Assembly (NCBI GenBank): GCA_028290385.1 | Contig: JAQGJZ010000289.1 | Location: 1 to 9,206 of the forward strand | Direction: 5' to 3' | Length of the DNA stretch: 9,206 bases | From: Enterovirga sp. | GTDB taxonomy: Bacteria; Pseudomonadota; Alphaproteobacteria; Rhizobiales; Beijerinckiaceae | Shown: positions 6,567 to 9,206 of the stretch, piece by piece | Layout of the letters: every line of letters begins with the position of its first letter | Numbering within the stretch: position 1 is the stretch's first letter | Program-made: the position numbers and the translations under genes | The notes under the pieces: generated by a model | What the model was told of the DNA's origin: nothing | Seen by the model: only the letters and a program-made list of their open reading frames with translations | The model's database searches: none

Positions 6567-8012
6567 TCAGGCCGCGCGCGAGCGCGAGGGGGCCGCGGCG
6601 GCGCCGATCTCGCGGACGCGCCGCATGTCGTCCACGAAACCCGCATAGGCGGTCCGCTTGGCGTCCTCGTCCGGCAGCCGAAGCAGATAGGACGGGTGCA
6701 CGGTGATGTAGCCCTGAAAATCCTCGAGCAGCTTCGCCGGGCCGCGTGCCCGGGTGATCGGCACCTGCTTGCCCGTGAGCGCCAGCACCGCGGTGCCCCC
6801 GAGGGCGACCACGAGCTTCGGCTCGATCAGCTCGAGCTCGCGCATGAGCCACCAGCGATAATGGCTCACCTCGCCCGCGGTCGGTTTCGCATGGATGCGC
6901 CGCTTGCCGCGCTGCTCGAACTTGAAGTGCTTCACGGCATTCGTGAGGTACACGTCCTTGCGGTCGATCCCGGCCTCGCCCATCGCGCGGTCGAGCAGGC
7001 GACCGGCGGGGCCGATGAACGGCCGGCCCTGCAGATCCTCTTCGTCGCCGGGCTGCTCGCCGACGAACACGATGCCCGCACGCTCCGGCCCTTCGCCGAC
7101 CACCGCCTGCGTGGCCCCGGGCACGAGCGGGCCGGCCGCCTTGATGATGGCGTTCAGCTCCGCCAGGCTCGCCGGGGCCTGGTCCAGCATGGCGGCGAGA
7201 GCCCCCTCGGGCATGCGTTTGGTGGGCACCGTCGGCTCCTCCTCCAGCATGCGCTCAACGCGCGAGCCGGCCGATCGGACGAGGTTTGGAATGGCCAAAG
7301 CCTCCGGCATGTTGCGCCAGTACTTCTTGGCCATGTGCTGCTGCATCAGCTTCGGATTGGCCCGGGCCGGGTTGAAGGTGGATTCGTAGTAGCCCGTCCA
7401 GCCGGCCTCGAAGGCATCACCTGCCGGCACGTGGGCGCGCAGGCCAGGTGGGCCAAAGCGAAGCGCGCTGCCGTCCCAATCCGCCGTGCCGACCGGCGTG
7501 ACGATCGTCCAACGCATGGCCCGAAAGCGCTCGACAAAGAACGGCGTCGCGGCCTCCAGGATGAAGTGATCGGGCTCGAACCAGGCGGCGAAACGCTCGG
7601 GTTCACCGGGGGGCGTCTCGATCTGCCGAAACCGGACATAGGCGTGCATCTTGTGGATGTCCCGCCGCACGGATTTCCGCATCAGCTCGAGCCGGTGCAC
7701 GACCGGGTCGCTCGCGATCTCGGTGAGTTCGCGCTGACCCTGGGCCACCCGCCAGATCACGTCATAGAGGAGGGCGTAGCGCTCCGGATCGCGATGCGGG
7801 ACGACCTCCTCAACCAGCGTGGCGACCGCGCGCGGCAAGCGCAGCGGCGGCGCGTCCGACCTCTTGTCGGCCACCGGCTCCACCCCGAACAGCCCAGGCT
7901 CGGCCGTGCTCCAGGCGACCTCCTCGGGCCCGATGCCGGCTGCAACCAAGGTCCGGACCGCCTGCCGAAAGCCGGAGAGATCCGCGCCGGGCTGGAGTTG
8001 AACCTGTCGCAT
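6567..8012 (-). CDS. Fusion of TIGR03915/DUF4130 domain with UdgX-type uracil-DNA glycosylase
   Basis: This 481-residue protein joins two domains. Residues 1 to about 245 form the DUF4130 (TIGR03915) DNA-metabolism domain, with the telltale DVIWRVAQGQ, RRDIHKMHAYVRFRQ and TGYYESTFNPARANPKLMQQHMAKKYWRNMPEA stretches in part. Residues about 280-470 form a uracil-DNA glycosylase superfamily domain with motif A GEQPGDEED (318-326), GRPFIGPAGRLLDRA, and HPSYLLR (439-445). KRRIH at 370-374 is the loop specific to UdgX, whose histidine (here His374) links covalently to the DNA sugar after uracil is cut out in the mycobacterial protein. Oddly, no cysteine occurs anywhere, so the 4Fe-4S cluster of that protein cannot form. 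The ATG at 8012 overlaps the stop of the upstream Uma2 gene (ATGA), which sets the start; an open frame continues further upstream to 8426 but only as an antisense-like extension through that gene. The C-terminus is rich in Ala, Arg and Ser. Confidence 0.92.
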   Translation of the reverse strand: MRQVQLQPGADLSGFRQAVRTLVAAGIGPEEVAWSTAEPGLFGVEPVADKRSDAPPLRLPRAVATLVEEVVPHRDPERYALLYDVIWRVAQGQRELTEIASDPVVHRLELMRKSVRRDIHKMHAYVRFRQIETPPGEPERFAAWFEPDHFILEAATPFFVERFRAMRWTIVTPVGTADWDGSALRFGPPGLRAHVPAGDAFEAGWTGYYESTFNPARANPKLMQQHMAKKYWRNMPEALAIPNLVRSAGSRVERMLEEEPTVPTKRMPEGALAAMLDQAPASLAELNAIIKAAGPLVPGATQAVVGEGPERAGIVFVGEQPGDEEDLQGRPFIGPAGRLLDRAMGEAGIDRKDVYLTNAVKHFKFEQRGKRRIHAKPTAGEVSHYRWWLMRELELIEPKLVVALGGTAVLALTGKQVPITRARGPAKLLEDFQGYITVHPSYLLRLPDEDAKRTAYAGFVDDMRRVREIGAAAAPSRSRAA

Positions 8013-8626
8013 CAGCCTGCCCGGGCGAGCGGCGTCCGGGCGTAGAGATCGGACAGGCGGCACGCCAAGCCGACGACCGGCAAAACGAGCTCGGCTTCGG
8101 CGCCGGCCAGGTGTCCGGTCGTCCAGCCCGCGTCCGTCCGGAGATGCACGCTCGCCTCCACCCGGTCCTGCTCGATCGCGAGCACGGCCTCGCAGCCGGG
8201 AAGCGCCCGATAGCGCTCGATTTTGACCTCGATCCTGCGCCCGAGACCGCGGCCGATGCGGCGGCGGTCGCTCGGCGAAACCACCTCCGCCGCCAGGATG
8301 CAGCGTGCCGTGAAGCTGGACGTGAGATCGACCCCATCCGGGTCCATAACCATCACGTCCGGGATGTACATGTTGCCCGGGAAGACTGCCGTCAGATCCA
8401 CCATGCCTTGCGGCACGACGCTCCACGAGCGGGGCGTCCCAACCAGGGCGGCATCCATCAGCTTCGCGAGATTAAACGCGATGATCTGGTGATTGAGCCG
8501 GGGGCTGGCCTGCATCAGCGGCACACCATCGAACAGCTCCCACCGCTCTTCGTCAGGCCGATCATCGAGGAAGGCCAGAAAGCCGTCCCGGGTCAGCCCA
8601 TCGGCTTCGCTCAGCCGTGCGCTCAT
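8012..8626 (-). CDS. Uma2-family putative restriction-endonuclease-like nuclease (DUF820)
   Basis: This 204-residue protein matches the Uma2/DUF820 family, which has a PD-(D/E)XK nuclease fold; its biological role is not established. The visible pattern is ERWELFDGVPLMQASPRLNHQ (27-47) at the N-terminus, the metal-binding aspartate in YIPDVMVMDPDG, the glutamate in AEVVSPSDRRR, then a KIERYRALPGCEAVLAI core with the conserved lysine and tyrosine, and a C-terminal strand pair. All expected catalytic positions are present, so it may be active. The ATG at 8626 has a purine-rich GGAAGGGGGG ribosome binding site, which supports the start. Its stop overlaps the start of the udgX-fusion gene, suggesting coupled translation. 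It lies 76 bases after the radical-SAM gene, between two genes that are normally neighbours. Confidence 0.87.
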   Translation of the reverse strand: MSARLSEADGLTRDGFLAFLDDRPDEERWELFDGVPLMQASPRLNHQIIAFNLAKLMDAALVGTPRSWSVVPQGMVDLTAVFPGNMYIPDVMVMDPDGVDLTSSFTARCILAAEVVSPSDRRRIGRGLGRRIEVKIERYRALPGCEAVLAIEQDRVEASVHLRTDAGWTTGHLAGAEAELVLPVVGLACRLSDLYARTPLARAG

Positions 8627-8656
8627 GGCGCCCCCCTTCCGACGAGGACGGGAACG

Positions 8657-8685
8657 AATGTCGATCCGCTCTTCCCCGTCGTCAA
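8657..8685 (-). promoter_or_regulatory. Candidate promoter for the Uma2-udgX pair
   Basis: In the 76-base gap after the radical-SAM gene, the minus strand has TTGACG (8680-8685), a 17-base spacer and GACATT (8657-8662). The -35 is good and the -10 weak (three of six). It would give a short leader before the Uma2 ATG and could let this pair be transcribed apart from the gene upstream. Confidence 0.3.
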
Positions 8686-8702
8686 CGCGTGCAGGGCGAT
8701 AA

Positions 8703-9206
8703 TCAGAACAGCGCCAGCTGCTCGGCCGGCGGCTGCACCAGCCGGGCGCGCAGATCCGCCCGGTCGGTCGAGGCGCCCGGGTGGTGATCCTCGGCTATCA
8801 GAAAGGGCAGGCTCCGCTTCAGCGCGCCCGAAAGCCGTTTCAGATCGTCCAGCCGCAAGGTCGTGTGCCGGCGCGCCTTGACGATTTTTTCGACCGCGCG
8901 CGCCCCCAGGCCGGGCACGCGCAGCAGCATCTCGCGATCGGCCTTGTTGACGTCGACCGGGAAGCGCTCGCGGTTCTTCAGCGCCCAGGCGAGCTTTGGG
9001 TCGATGTCGAGGTCGAGCATGCCGCCTTCGGTCGCGGAGGCGATCTCCTCAACCTCGAATTCGTAATGCCGGAGCAGCCAATCGGCCTGATACAGCCGGT
9101 TCTCGCGCTGCAGCGGCGGTGCCTTGGCGGGCAGAAGCGAGGTCGTGTCCGGGATTGGGCTGAACGCCGAGAAATAGACCCGGCGCAGGGCGTAGCTGTC
9201 GTAAAG
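8703..9206 (-). CDS. Putative DNA modification/repair radical-SAM protein, TIGR03916 (N-terminus beyond window)
   Basis: The frame is open from the window edge to the TGA at 8703, giving the last 167 residues. They match the C-terminal part of the radical-SAM family that is linked to UDG-like proteins (TIGR03916). Diagnostic stretches are YALRRVYFSAFSPIPDT, LLPAKAPPLQRENRLYQADW and a following LRHYEFEVEEI. Toward the end, VDVNKADREMLLRVPGLGARAVEKIVKARR is a helix-hairpin-helix motif, a non-specific DNA-binding element. The CxxxCxxC cluster that binds the iron-sulfur centre and S-adenosylmethionine would lie beyond 9206 and cannot be seen. The family is named for its genomic link to the UDG/TIGR03915 proteins, one of which lies downstream here; the chemistry it performs is not known. 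An internal methionine at 9020 is not the real start, because conserved sequence continues upstream of it. Confidence 0.9.
   Translation of the reverse strand, partial: LYDSYALRRVYFSAFSPIPDTTSLLPAKAPPLQRENRLYQADWLLRHYEFEVEEIASATEGGMLDLDIDPKLAWALKNRERFPVDVNKADREMLLRVPGLGARAVEKIVKARRHTTLRLDDLKRLSGALKRSLPFLIAEDHHPGASTDRADLRARLVQPPAEQLALF

Noticed and set aside
6483..8045. 520-codon open frame on the plus strand opposite the UdgX fusion
   Set aside because: The opposite strand encodes a protein with clear conserved motifs; this frame shows none and reads as the complement of real codons.
8013..8426. N-terminal extension of the udgX frame upstream of 8012
   Set aside because: The frame is open there, but it overlaps the Uma2 gene in another frame, the extra 138 residues show no family match, and the ATGA overlap with a TIGR03915-like start gives a better start.
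8703..9020. Separate small 105-residue helix-hairpin-helix protein starting at 9020
   Set aside because: The same frame continues without a stop to the window edge and the upstream residues match the radical-SAM family, so this is the end of a larger gene.

Overview
The window is GC-rich, tightly packed chromosomal DNA from an alphaproteobacterium. A RegB/ActS-RegA/ActR redox two-component pair, an intracellular poly(3-hydroxybutyrate) depolymerase and a fused UdgX-type DNA repair protein together fit a Hyphomicrobiales-like (rhizobia, methylobacteria and relatives) host. This is inferred from gene content; the genus cannot be fixed from the sequence alone. No tRNA, rRNA, CRISPR array, insertion sequence or integrase was seen.

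Layout. (1) Positions 1-1572, minus strand: pxpB and the 5' part of pxpC, two subunits of the ATP-dependent 5-oxoprolinase, overlapping at the stop/start codons; pxpA is not in the window. (2) 1618-1956, minus: a small stand-alone receiver-domain response regulator with a very strong ribosome binding site. (3) 2190-4166, minus: regB (membrane redox sensor kinase) followed by regA (its response regulator with a Fis-type DNA-binding domain), most likely one operon, with a GC hairpin after regA. (4) 4167-4420: a divergent promoter region between regBA and phaZ. (5) 4421-6525, plus: phaZ and a YgjP-like zinc metallopeptidase. (6) 6567-9206, minus: a DNA repair cluster in the transcribed order radical-SAM protein (partial), Uma2-family putative nuclease, and a fusion of the TIGR03915/DUF4130 domain with a UdgX-type uracil-DNA glycosylase domain.

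How the genes may work together. RegBA senses the redox state of the respiratory quinone pool and controls energy metabolism. The divergent phaZ mobilises stored PHB, so a shared control region would join redox sensing to use of carbon stores (inference). PxpBC recycles 5-oxoproline to glutamate. The repair cluster carries a radical-SAM protein and a UDG-fusion partner that are known to co-occur but whose joint function is undescribed.

The most interesting points are in the repair cluster. A PD-(D/E)XK-like Uma2 gene sits between the two partners and overlaps the udgX start codon. The UdgX protein keeps the KRRIH loop used for covalent uracil capture but contains no cysteine, so it cannot hold the iron-sulfur cluster known from the studied member.
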